The notes beneath the pieces are model-generated. The model searched no databases. It was not told where the DNA came from and saw only the letters and a program-made list of their open reading frames with translations. Made by a program: the position numbers and the translations under genes. From the NCBI GenBank assembly GCA_030054095.1, contig JASGCO010000001.1, forward strand, positions 1-64,000: a DNA stretch of 64,000 bases, read 5' to 3'. Shown piece after piece: positions 24,727 to 33,188 of the stretch. Positions within the stretch are counted from its first letter, which is position 1. Every line of letters begins with the position of its first letter. The DNA is from Sediminibacterium sp. (lineage in GTDB: Bacteria; Bacteroidota; Bacteroidia; B-17B0; Aurantibacillaceae).

Positions 24727-27700
24727 GTAACAACAAGATATTTTTAGAATTATTTCCATTTTCGATTGTTTTAAACCATAGTTTAAAAATAACTGAAATA
24801 GGTCCTAGCCTTTTAAAAATAGCAGGGGATTGCACTCACCAACTACTTACAGAACTCTTTACCATCCAAAGGCCGTTTTTAGAAAAGGTTTCGTTCAATA
24901 TATTAAAAGATATGCCAAAAGAAGCCGTTTTTCTTCAGCACAGCGAAAGCGGCCTTCTTTTGAGAGGGCAATTCAGACAGGTTTCGTCTTCTGAAGAATT
25001 AACTTTTTTGGGGAGCATTTGGGTAACCAATTTTGAATATCTGAAAAAATACAAACTCACTACATCCGACTTTTCCATACACGATCCTACATTTGATTAT
25101 TTACATGTACTGAAACAAGCGGAAATTCACCGGAAAGAACTTCACGAACTTATTTCCACCATTGATGAACAATCTGCCAAGATCAAAAAAACAAACGCGG
25201 AAATAGTAAAAACCAAAGGGTACCTCGAAAGCATTTTTAATGAAATGACAGATGTGGTGTGGTCGGTTACTGTACCTGGGTACAAGATTCTGTTTATAAC
25301 GCCATCCGTGGAACCGCTACTTGAAATACCGGTTGATTATTGTATCAAAACCAGCACCTGGTGGAAACAACTTTTCCCCACAAAAGAACGGCATATAATA
25401 AACCAGATTTTTAAAGCGCTTAAAACAAAAGGAGAATATAATATCACCCATAAAATAACCACCCTTTCCGGTCAAACCAAATGGATTAAAAATAAAGGAA
25501 AGTTTATTTACGATGAATACAAAAAGCCTATTCGATTGGATGTAACCATTGTAAACCGTACGCAACAACATTTGGATAAAGAAGCATTGGACCATGAATT
25601 GAAACTGAGAGAAGCGTTAACTGAAATTGCCTCTACGTACATTAATCTGGATCCGAAAGATGTTTCCAATACCATTTTTACATCACTAAAAAAAATGGGG
25701 CTTTTTGTAAACGCCGACAGAGCTTACATTTTTGACTATAACTTTACAAATGGAACTACATCTAACACCTACGAATGGTGTAATAACAATGTTAGCTCAG
25801 AAATAAATAATTTACAAGATATTCCCATCAGCTATTTTCCGCAATGGATTGACGAACACAAGAAAGGACAACCTTTCTACATCCCGAATGTTGGCAAACT
25901 GAACGATGAAAAAGACCGGGAACTAAAGCAGATCCTCGAATCGCAAAACATCAAGAGTTTAATTACCATACCTATGCTGGATGGTAAAGAACTGGTAGGA
26001 TTTGTTGGCTTCGATTCAGTAATACAACATTACGATTATAGCGACCGTGAAAAAAAATTACTTTTCCTGTTCGGTCAGATGCTGATTAATATTAAAAACC
26101 GGCAGAAATGGGATTATCAACTCCGGCTTCAGGAAGAAAAATACCGGAATATTATTGCCAATATGAACTTAGGATTATTGGAAGTAGATTTGGAAGACAC
26201 GATTATTTACGCTAATCAAAGTTTTTGCGAAATGTCGGCTTATACGCTCAGTGAACTTAAAGGTAAAAAAGCGGCAGAGTTATTTGTTCCCGAAAAACAT
26301 CAGGCCGTTATTAAGGAAAAAGCCCAAAAACGTAAGGAATCTGTTTCTGATGGTTACGAAATAGAGATCCGCGACAAAAATGGCGTAACCCATTATTGGC
26401 TCATCAGTGGTGCTCCAAACTACAATGACAAGGGGCAATTTATTGGAAGTATTGGTATCCACTTAGATATTACAGATCAGAAAAACCTGGAACGGGAATT
26501 GGCAAAAGCCAAATTATCTGCGGAAGCAGCAGCGAAAGCCAAAGAGTTATTTCTGGCAAACATGAGTCACGAAATAAGAACTCCGCTAAATGTTATTACC
26601 GGTATGATACGGCAATTAGCAAAAGAAAACCTGAGCAATCATCAGCATTTTTACGTTAAACAAGCTGAAAGTTCAGCCAAGCACCTACTCACAATCCTTA
26701 ACAATGTGCTGGATATTGCCAAAATTGAATCGGGGGATATGGAAATTGTAAAAACGCCATTCAGTCCAGGAGCTTTAGCGCATAACGTACATTCCATCAT
26801 GTACTCGCAGGTAAAAGATAAGAATCTGGATTTTGATCTCGTTATTAACCCAGAAGTAAAACAAGTATTAAGAGGCGATGAAATACGACTGAGACAAGTT
26901 TTAATTAACCTTATTGGTAATGCTATAAAATTTACGGACAAAGGATTTATAACCCTTAAACTGGATGCGTTAAACACCACCACTGAACAACAGATTATCC
27001 GCTTTGAGGTAAGTGACTCTGGAATTGGAATGTCACCCGAATTTGTGAATCGCATATTCGATAAATTTTCACAGGAGCAAAACAAAGCAAACAGAAGGTA
27101 CGAAGGCACTGGTTTAGGTATGGCCATTTCGCACGATCTGGTAAAACTAATGGGTGGCGACCTGAAAGTAAAAAGTAAAAAAGACGAAGGCACAACGTTT
27201 AGCTTTGACCTGATTCTATCTATTGAAGACAGCAAAAATCTGATCGTTCAGAACTCTGTTATAAAAAAAGGAGCTTTTCTTGGCAAAAGAATACTACTTG
27301 CCGAAGATAATGAGATGAATCGTTTCATTGCCATTCAACATCTTGAATTTCTTGGTTTTGAAATTACTGAAGCTGAAAACGGCCTCATTGCCACCGAACT
27401 GGTTAAAACCGGCGTTTTTGATCTTATTCTGATGGACATACAAATGCCGGTTATGGATGGCGTAGAAGCAACTGTATTTATCCGAAAAGAATTAAAAACC
27501 ACTACCCCTATTATAGCCCTTACGGCCAATGCGTTTAAGCACGATATTAATCTCTACCTGAAAAAGGGCATGAATGACTTTATTACCAAGCCTTATGACG
27601 AACAGGATTTTTTCCTAAAAATAGAATATGTACTCAGGCAAAATGAACAACAGGTAAACGATAAAAAAAGAGAAGACTCTATTATACATTCAAAAGAAGC

Positions 27701-28049
27701 AACTGAAGAAGCCACTCCGTTTTTTGATCTGACAGAGTTAAAAAAAGTAAGCAGGGGTAACGAAGCGTTCGTTAAGAAGATGACTGATTTATTTATAACA
27801 CTTGCCAAAGAACATGCTGCTATATTATCTGATGCTTTAACACGTGAAGACCTTGATACTATAAAGAAAATAGCTCACAAAATGAAGCCTAGTATTGCTC
27901 AAATGGGTATAGAAGTAATTAAACCAACAATTGCAAAAACTGAAGTGTATGATTTAAACGTTGGTAATTGGGAAGAACTGAAAGCGCTTGTTAATCATAT
28001 TAATCATATTTTACTAAAAGTAATAATACAGTTAGAGGACATTAAATAA
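24723..28049 (+). CDS. H-NOX-associated hybrid histidine kinase (HNOBA-PAS-GAF-PAS-HisKA-HATPase-REC-Hpt)
   Basis: A 1108-aa soluble sensor kinase. Residues ~1-150 form an HNOBA domain (FPFSIVLNHSLKITEIGPSL, LLLRGQFRQ, LTFLGSIWVTN), the H-NOX-associated domain also found in soluble guanylate cyclase. A coiled coil follows, then PAS (~165-285), GAF (~295-460) and PAS (~475-595). HisKA has H616 in FLANMSHEIRTPLN. The HATPase part has an N box (LIGNAIKF) and the G1/G2 boxes DSGIGM and GTGLGMAI. A receiver has phosphoacceptor D905 (LMDIQMPVMDG), and a C-terminal Hpt has H1052 (IAHKMKPSIAQMG). Every phosphorelay residue is present. It has no membrane segments, so sensing is internal, through H-NOX. 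Likely outputs are the two response regulators at 22820 and 28572. Confidence 0.95.
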   Translation: MSNNKIFLELFPFSIVLNHSLKITEIGPSLLKIAGDCTHQLLTELFTIQRPFLEKVSFNILKDMPKEAVFLQHSESGLLLRGQFRQVSSSEELTFLGSIWVTNFEYLKKYKLTTSDFSIHDPTFDYLHVLKQAEIHRKELHELISTIDEQSAKIKKTNAEIVKTKGYLESIFNEMTDVVWSVTVPGYKILFITPSVEPLLEIPVDYCIKTSTWWKQLFPTKERHIINQIFKALKTKGEYNITHKITTLSGQTKWIKNKGKFIYDEYKKPIRLDVTIVNRTQQHLDKEALDHELKLREALTEIASTYINLDPKDVSNTIFTSLKKMGLFVNADRAYIFDYNFTNGTTSNTYEWCNNNVSSEINNLQDIPISYFPQWIDEHKKGQPFYIPNVGKLNDEKDRELKQILESQNIKSLITIPMLDGKELVGFVGFDSVIQHYDYSDREKKLLFLFGQMLINIKNRQKWDYQLRLQEEKYRNIIANMNLGLLEVDLEDTIIYANQSFCEMSAYTLSELKGKKAAELFVPEKHQAVIKEKAQKRKESVSDGYEIEIRDKNGVTHYWLISGAPNYNDKGQFIGSIGIHLDITDQKNLERELAKAKLSAEAAAKAKELFLANMSHEIRTPLNVITGMIRQLAKENLSNHQHFYVKQAESSAKHLLTILNNVLDIAKIESGDMEIVKTPFSPGALAHNVHSIMYSQVKDKNLDFDLVINPEVKQVLRGDEIRLRQVLINLIGNAIKFTDKGFITLKLDALNTTTEQQIIRFEVSDSGIGMSPEFVNRIFDKFSQEQNKANRRYEGTGLGMAISHDLVKLMGGDLKVKSKKDEGTTFSFDLILSIEDSKNLIVQNSVIKKGAFLGKRILLAEDNEMNRFIAIQHLEFLGFEITEAENGLIATELVKTGVFDLILMDIQMPVMDGVEATVFIRKELKTTTPIIALTANAFKHDINLYLKKGMNDFITKPYDEQDFFLKIEYVLRQNEQQVNDKKREDSIIHSKEATEEATPFFDLTELKKVSRGNEAFVKKMTDLFITLAKEHAAILSDALTREDLDTIKKIAHKMKPSIAQMGIEVIKPTIAKTEVYDLNVGNWEELKALVNHINHILLKVIIQLEDIK

Positions 28050-28571
28050 GGGGAATACCGCCTATTGTATAAACACTATCTTTCTCTGCCAAAAGATCTG
28101 TCCGAAGTCTGTAACATAATTGCGGAAAACAGTTGCTATTCTTAAACCAAAAATCGGCGGAAAAATTACGTTCAGGCGCGCTGCAGCAAACGTTCATCCG
28201 GAGGCAGGCAGGTCTAAAAGATAGAAGCAGTGCTGTTTAGCTATCCAAACCCGGAAATAAACTTTAGATTAAAAAACACGATGATAAAACCGCAGGTTAT
28301 CAGATAAACAACGCTATTCTACTCAAAAATAAGCTCTGTGCCTGCCATGTCGAGATCACAACATATAGATCCCAACAGTAAAGTGTCTTTCTAACAGGTT
28401 TATTTTCATGAAAGGTTCACTACAAATGCTGCCAATCTCAATTCCACAAAACGGAATTTATTCTTCTAATGGAAATTCCGACGCTATCCACCCGGCAATA
28501 ACATAATGATTATCAAGCAAATAACAAAATGGCTCAATTATGGTATAGTTACTTGTACTAAAAAACAAGTC
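28050..28571. promoter_or_regulatory. Non-coding control region upstream of the EPS locus
   Basis: 522 bp between the hybrid kinase and the single-domain regulator, with no plausible gene (a 22-codon 5' extension of the next frame enters it). It holds AATTCC-N7-GGAATT (28440-28458), the palindrome GGAAATTCC (28471-28479), and ACTTGT-N8-ACAAGT (28551-28570) ending one base before the chosen ATG. A weak sigma-54-like TGG...GCT with correct 10-base spacing lies at 28470-28485, and a TTGCT box with GG nine bases away at 28124-28137. The repeats are visible; that they regulate EPS transcription is inferred from position. Confidence 0.45.
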
Positions 28572-29003
28572 ATGGAAAATTCACTAAAACCAATTTTTAT
28601 CGCCGATGATGATCGTTTCCATTTGGAAATTATGCGCCAACTGCTTAAAACTGAAGGCAAAGAAAACATACATACTTTCGAAAATGGCGCAGAGTGTTTG
28701 AATCAAATTCACCTCAAACCCGAAATTGTATTTCTTGATCACCGCATGGATATTTACTCGGGTTATGAAACTTTACGTAAAATAAAACGATTCGATCCTG
28801 ATATTTTTGTAGTAATTGTATCTGCACAGGAAGACATCAAAACAGCGATATCCACTTTAAAACACGGCGCAATTGATTACATACAGAAAGATAAAAACCT
28901 TGAACAAAACATTAAAAATGTACTGGCAAACATCGAAAATGTAAAAACACTATTAAGGATCCGCAAGCCCTCATTATTAAAATCCATATTTAATTTTTTT
29001 TAG
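28572..29003 (+). CDS. Single-domain response regulator (CheY-like)
   Basis: A 143-aa protein that is only a receiver domain. It has acidic pocket D12/D13/D14, phosphoacceptor D56 (VFLDHRMD), the conserved Ser in VIVSAQED and Lys in YIQKDKN. A short basic tail (RIRKPSLLKSIFNFF) follows and could be a membrane or partner contact. No output domain exists, so it acts as a phosphate shuttle, sink or protein-protein switch. The receiver is similar in wording (SAQE.I..A...LK.GA.DYI.KD) to that of the sigma-54 regulator at 22820, suggesting duplication. The ATG at 28572 is preferred to an ATG at 28506 because the fold starts there. Its stop is one base from the Wza gene, so it belongs to the EPS operon. 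Confidence 0.9.
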   Translation: MENSLKPIFIADDDRFHLEIMRQLLKTEGKENIHTFENGAECLNQIHLKPEIVFLDHRMDIYSGYETLRKIKRFDPDIFVVIVSAQEDIKTAISTLKHGAIDYIQKDKNLEQNIKNVLANIENVKTLLRIRKPSLLKSIFNFF

Positions 29004-29004
29004 C

Positions 29005-29748
29005 ATGAAGCCATTACTAACACTACTGCTGCTCACTGAGCTTTTCTTCGTTTCGTGCCGAACCAGTAACATACTGGCAGGAGAGCTCAAATCTGAACAA
29101 AACGCCACCTCAGATAGTGTCTTTTATTCATCCATACCTCACCCCTATCATATCCGGAAAGATGACAAAATTACCATCAGTGTATGGGGGCAGGACAATT
29201 TGAGCGTAGGTTCAACCTATGGTATTTATAACTCGAACGAAGTTTACGGCAAATGGTTAATGGTTGACGCATCGGGAAACATTGAGATTCCGAAAATTGG
29301 TCGATTTAGAGTTGAAAACATGACCATTATTCAGTTAAAAGATAGTTTAAGAATACTTTTCGGAGAATGGGTAAAAACCCCGATTGTTGATATAAAAGTA
29401 CTGAATAGATCTATTATTGTATTGGGAGAGGTTCATGATCCTCAAACTATTGGTGTGGACAAAGAGCGTACATCACTTCTTGAAGCGCTAGCTATTTGCA
29501 AAGGTGTAGATTTCTACGCTAATCTTAAGTCTATCAAAGTATTTCGACAAGTTGGAGAAAATGTTCATGTTGCCAGCATTGACCTCAGTAAATCGGGAGA
29601 TTATCGTCTTAAAAACATTACATTATATCCGGGAGATGTGGTTATTGTTCCGTCCAAAAGATATAAAGCATTCGACAAAAGAATATCTACTATCATTCCA
29701 TTTACTACAACACTATCAGCTGCCGCCATTTTATTAGGACTTTTTTAA
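29005..29748 (+). CDS. Polysaccharide export lipoprotein (Wza/OtnA family)
   Basis: The outer-membrane component of capsule/EPS export. The lipoprotein signal ends LTELFFVSCRTS (Cys19). The Poly_export domain begins at HPYHIRKDDKITISVWGQDN and continues with LMVDASGNIEIPKIGRF. An SLBB-type domain follows (SIIVLGEVHDPQTIGVDKERTSLLEAL), then YPGDVVIVPSKRY. The C-terminal hydrophobic stretch FTTTLSAAAILLGLF is typical of Bacteroidota Wza proteins. At 247 aa it is shorter than E. coli Wza but normal for the phylum. It is in an operon with the Wzc-like gene 9 bases downstream, and the pair should form the trans-envelope export channel. Confidence 0.93.
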   Translation: MKPLLTLLLLTELFFVSCRTSNILAGELKSEQNATSDSVFYSSIPHPYHIRKDDKITISVWGQDNLSVGSTYGIYNSNEVYGKWLMVDASGNIEIPKIGRFRVENMTIIQLKDSLRILFGEWVKTPIVDIKVLNRSIIVLGEVHDPQTIGVDKERTSLLEALAICKGVDFYANLKSIKVFRQVGENVHVASIDLSKSGDYRLKNITLYPGDVVIVPSKRYKAFDKRISTIIPFTTTLSAAAILLGLF

Positions 29749-29757
29749 AAAATCAGC

Positions 29758-31965
29758 ATGAAAAATCAAATCACATTTTTAAAACCTTACTTACGCGGTT
29801 GGCCCATTATTATTCTATCGATGTTTGCGGCATACTGGCTGGCGTCCAAGTATATCCTTTACATTACACCCGAATACGAAAGTACCACTAAACTCCGGTT
29901 AGCAGATTTGAACGAAGGTGTTCCGAACAGTAATCTCTTTAAAAATTTCGACCTCTTCGCGAATTCAAATAAGATAGGTTCAGAGATAGAACTATTTAAA
30001 TCGCACGATCTGATTAACAAAACCCTTAAAAAGGTTTCATTTGATGTTTCTGTGTTCAGGAAAGGAAACATCAAAAACACTGAACTATATAACGATTCAC
30101 CAATTTTAATAAAAGCGACTTCCATATCAGAAACGCACTACAATAAAGCATTCCTGCTCAAACTACTAAACAAAGACACTTACGAAATAACGACTCCTGA
30201 TGGTCAAAAATTATCAGGAAGGATAAACGATACCATTCATTTAGGGAGCACAAGTATCTGCATTCAGTTAAACCAGAAACTAATACTAAAAAAACGGGAC
30301 GTAAAAGTGTCAGATAATTATGATTTTATCCTGCACAGTAAAGACAAGCTGATTAGCGACATTCTCAAAAACCTTGACATCACAGCATCAGACAAGGACA
30401 TTCCTGTAATCCGGATTAATTTCAAATCCCCGCACCCGGAGAAAGCCGCTGAATTTCCGAATGCTCTGGCTGAAACATACATTGAAGACTACCTGAATAT
30501 GAAATATGGCGCAGCAAACGTAACGGTAGACTTCCTGAATAAACAAATAGGCGATATCCGGCAAAAACTGGATCAATCTGAAAATGCCATACGAAATTAC
30601 AGAGATGGAAAATCAATTACTAATATCCCTCAGGAAGTTGAAACAGATCTTAGAAAAATTGCTCAATTAAAAATTCAGGAAACCAATCTCAAAATGAGCC
30701 TGGAAGCTGCAAAATCGCTGGAGAACTATTTAGAAAAAGGTAAAGGTCATCTTTTGGAACTGGCCCCGAACTTTGAAGCCTTTAATGACCTTTTGACAAC
30801 CGAAATGGTTAAAAAAATAAAACAACTACAAGCCGAGAAAAAAGATCTTTTACTACAATACACTCCAAAAGATGAAAAAGTTACGGTAATAGACAGCAAG
30901 ATTAACGACCTCACCGAATATATTACAGAAAGTGTACGAAATACCAGAAAGAACCTCGAGTCAAAATATGAGAATCTGACCAATGACATATCCGAGGCCG
31001 AAAAAGTATTTGTCAGCGTTCCTGAAAAGGAAAGAATGCTCACTATTCTTACCCGCGAATTTGAAATTTACCAGCAATCGTATAACTTCCTGAATCAAAA
31101 AAAGATTGAGGCTGAAATTGCCCGTTCTGCAAAAATAGCGTTCCACCGTATTATCAGTCCTGCCAGTATAAGCAAAACACCCGTATCGCCAAATAAAATA
31201 ATCATTAAATTGATATACACCCTCTTAGGACTTATGATTGCAATAGGAGGCATCTTTACAGTTCATACTCTTAAAGCGAAGGTGAATGATTCTGCTACCA
31301 TAGAATCTAAAAGTCTTATTCCGCTGATTGCCCAAATACCCAAATTTCAGTCGGACAACAGCAAAGAAAATTTCTTTCTGAGTTTACTAACGCAATGGGA
31401 AATCAAAAAAATACTCACAAAAAACAATACAATTTGTTTCAATGGGTTTAAGGATCAGGATGGCGTACAATACGCCTATAACGGAGTGGTTAAGGCCCTT
31501 GAATCGCAAAACAAAAAAATACTGCAAATCAGAATCGAAAATACGCATGCCGATACCACATCCGTTATCGCATCTGCTTCCAATAACGAAAATGAATCCG
31601 CAGAAAAACGCTATTTTACGCTTAACTATTTAAGAACATTTTCTATTGAATCGCTCTGCGAATTTCTTAAAACAACCAGTAAGGCTTATGACCACATCTT
31701 AATTCACAATTCATCCTTTGGACAACCCTTTACGCTGGCACTAATGGTTGCCTCTGACATCAATCTGATTTGTATGGATTCAAGATTAACCCCTGAAAAA
31801 AGAATCATAGAGACAGATCTTTTGAAAGAAGAATACCAACTTCAAAATGTTTACTTCCTGCTCAACAGAGCCGGATATACCCCCAATTTGATAAACGATA
31901 TACGTCAAATAGTAAAACTGACCATAAAAAGTCTGTTAAATTACCGTAGAATATTAAAACGATGA
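29758..31965 (+). CDS. Wzc-like polysaccharide co-polymerase with degenerate tyrosine-kinase domain
   Basis: An inner-membrane chain-length regulator of 735 aa. TM1 lies at about 14-34, a Wzz domain follows, then a long periplasmic coiled coil (about 255-430), a GNVR-like segment (VSVPEKERMLTILTREFEIYQQSYNFL) and TM2 near 481-503 (LIYTLLGLMIAIGG). The cytoplasmic part (~535-735) aligns by position with a BY-kinase but has lost its motifs. Walker A is replaced by FNGFKDQDGVQ (561-571, no GKS/T). The Walker A' aspartates are gone (ILQIRIEN). Walker B reads YDHILIHNSS (644-653) without its Asp. There is no C-terminal tyrosine cluster. It should therefore be a pseudokinase. It overlaps the flippase start by 4 bases. 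Confidence 0.9.
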   Translation: MKNQITFLKPYLRGWPIIILSMFAAYWLASKYILYITPEYESTTKLRLADLNEGVPNSNLFKNFDLFANSNKIGSEIELFKSHDLINKTLKKVSFDVSVFRKGNIKNTELYNDSPILIKATSISETHYNKAFLLKLLNKDTYEITTPDGQKLSGRINDTIHLGSTSICIQLNQKLILKKRDVKVSDNYDFILHSKDKLISDILKNLDITASDKDIPVIRINFKSPHPEKAAEFPNALAETYIEDYLNMKYGAANVTVDFLNKQIGDIRQKLDQSENAIRNYRDGKSITNIPQEVETDLRKIAQLKIQETNLKMSLEAAKSLENYLEKGKGHLLELAPNFEAFNDLLTTEMVKKIKQLQAEKKDLLLQYTPKDEKVTVIDSKINDLTEYITESVRNTRKNLESKYENLTNDISEAEKVFVSVPEKERMLTILTREFEIYQQSYNFLNQKKIEAEIARSAKIAFHRIISPASISKTPVSPNKIIIKLIYTLLGLMIAIGGIFTVHTLKAKVNDSATIESKSLIPLIAQIPKFQSDNSKENFFLSLLTQWEIKKILTKNNTICFNGFKDQDGVQYAYNGVVKALESQNKKILQIRIENTHADTTSVIASASNNENESAEKRYFTLNYLRTFSIESLCEFLKTTSKAYDHILIHNSSFGQPFTLALMVASDINLICMDSRLTPEKRIIETDLLKEEYQLQNVYFLLNRAGYTPNLINDIRQIVKLTIKSLLNYRRILKR

Positions 31966-33188
31966 ATTCAGTTAAACTAAATAAAGTAATTGTTCTGCTC
32001 GATCAGGCGCTGTTTAGCGGCACTAATTTTATTCTAACGCTATTACTTGCCAAACGCTGTTCTCCGGAATCGTTTGGGCAATACTCCGCTTATGTTCTGG
32101 CAACCTACCTTGTACTAACAATTATAAGCGCCTGGACCACTCAGCCGTTTCAGGTACTATTCTCCAGAACCTCTAATGTAGGCGAATACAGGTCATTTCT
32201 GATCTGGCTGCAAACACTCCTTATTTTATCCGGTCTGGTTCTGGTTCAGATGGCTACTGCGTTCTTCCCCACTCCTATCCCGACTCCGGTTGTTTACTTT
32301 TCCATTGGCATACTATTTAACGATTTCACACGGAAACTACTACTAACCTGCTCTTCTCCCCTACATACACTTATTCATGACGGCGCCTGTAGTGTACTGT
32401 TAATGTATGTCCTTATAACCTCTCCTTCAATTCTTAACACAGACCTTCTCAATACAATGCGTTTTTTGGGGATAGCCTACCTGCTGCCCTCGTTAGTCAT
32501 TCTGATTTACCTTAAACCCCATTTTCTTACATGGCAAACAACTAAAAACTATTTGCACACGCATATAAAAGAAGGGAAATGGTTATTTCTTACAGCTCTT
32601 TCGCAATGGTGGAACAGTAATTTATTTATGGTTGCAACCGGATCGTTTCTTGGAATAGCCGCGCTTGGAGCTTTAAGATTGGCACAATCCCTTTTGGGTG
32701 TATTTAATATGCTGCTGCAACTATTCGAAAATTATATTCTGCCACAAACGGCCAGCAAGTTAAATGACAATACAGACAAAGGCATCTGTTACATTATATC
32801 CATAAACCGAAAAGCCGGACTGTTCTTTATTCCTGCGTTATTATTTATCTTTTTGTTTGCCGATCATTTAATAGCCATTGCCGGAGGTGGAAACTTTCCG
32901 GAAGCCGGCTTTGTATTAAGATGGCTTTGTATCCTTTACGTAATTATATACCTCAGTCAGCCTACCCGGGCAATGATAAGAGCCTTACTACTTAGCCAGC
33001 ATTTTTTCTATGGCTATCTCCTGAGCCTTATTATTTCACTGATTTCGTATCGTTTTTTACTTGCCCAGTTTGGCTTAAAGGGCGCCATTATGGGGCTTAT
33101 ACTTTCGCAGGTAGTTCTGACCAGTTACTGGACATTTGTTTTAAACACAAAAAAAATAAAGTTATGGAAATCATTCATATCATTCTAG
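31962..33188 (+). CDS. Polysaccharide flippase (Wzx-like, MOP superfamily)
   Basis: A 408-aa integral membrane protein with about 12 hydrophobic segments. It starts with a helix typical of oligosaccharide flippases (VIVLLDQALFSGTNFILTLLLAKRCSPESFGQYSAY), close to the 'D.....G.NF......A....P..FG.Y' pattern of Polysacc_synt family members. It should flip the lipid-linked repeat unit across the inner membrane before polymerisation by the Wzy-like protein. It overlaps the Wzc-like gene by 4 bases and the next glycosyltransferase by 25 bases, so it is tightly within the operon. Confidence 0.87.
   Translation: MNSVKLNKVIVLLDQALFSGTNFILTLLLAKRCSPESFGQYSAYVLATYLVLTIISAWTTQPFQVLFSRTSNVGEYRSFLIWLQTLLILSGLVLVQMATAFFPTPIPTPVVYFSIGILFNDFTRKLLLTCSSPLHTLIHDGACSVLLMYVLITSPSILNTDLLNTMRFLGIAYLLPSLVILIYLKPHFLTWQTTKNYLHTHIKEGKWLFLTALSQWWNSNLFMVATGSFLGIAALGALRLAQSLLGVFNMLLQLFENYILPQTASKLNDNTDKGICYIISINRKAGLFFIPALLFIFLFADHLIAIAGGGNFPEAGFVLRWLCILYVIIYLSQPTRAMIRALLLSQHFFYGYLLSLIISLISYRFLLAQFGLKGAIMGLILSQVVLTSYWTFVLNTKKIKLWKSFISF

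Noticed and set aside
26651..27235. 194-aa frame antisense to the hybrid kinase
   Set aside because: It is Ser-rich, as expected from the reverse complement of a conserved kinase region, and lies entirely inside a gene with intact motifs.
28109..28137. Two TTGC boxes (28120 and 28133) as sigma-54 promoters for the EPS operon
   Set aside because: The first lacks GG at the right distance, and the second has GG-GC spacing of 9 instead of 10; both are mentioned only as weak candidates.
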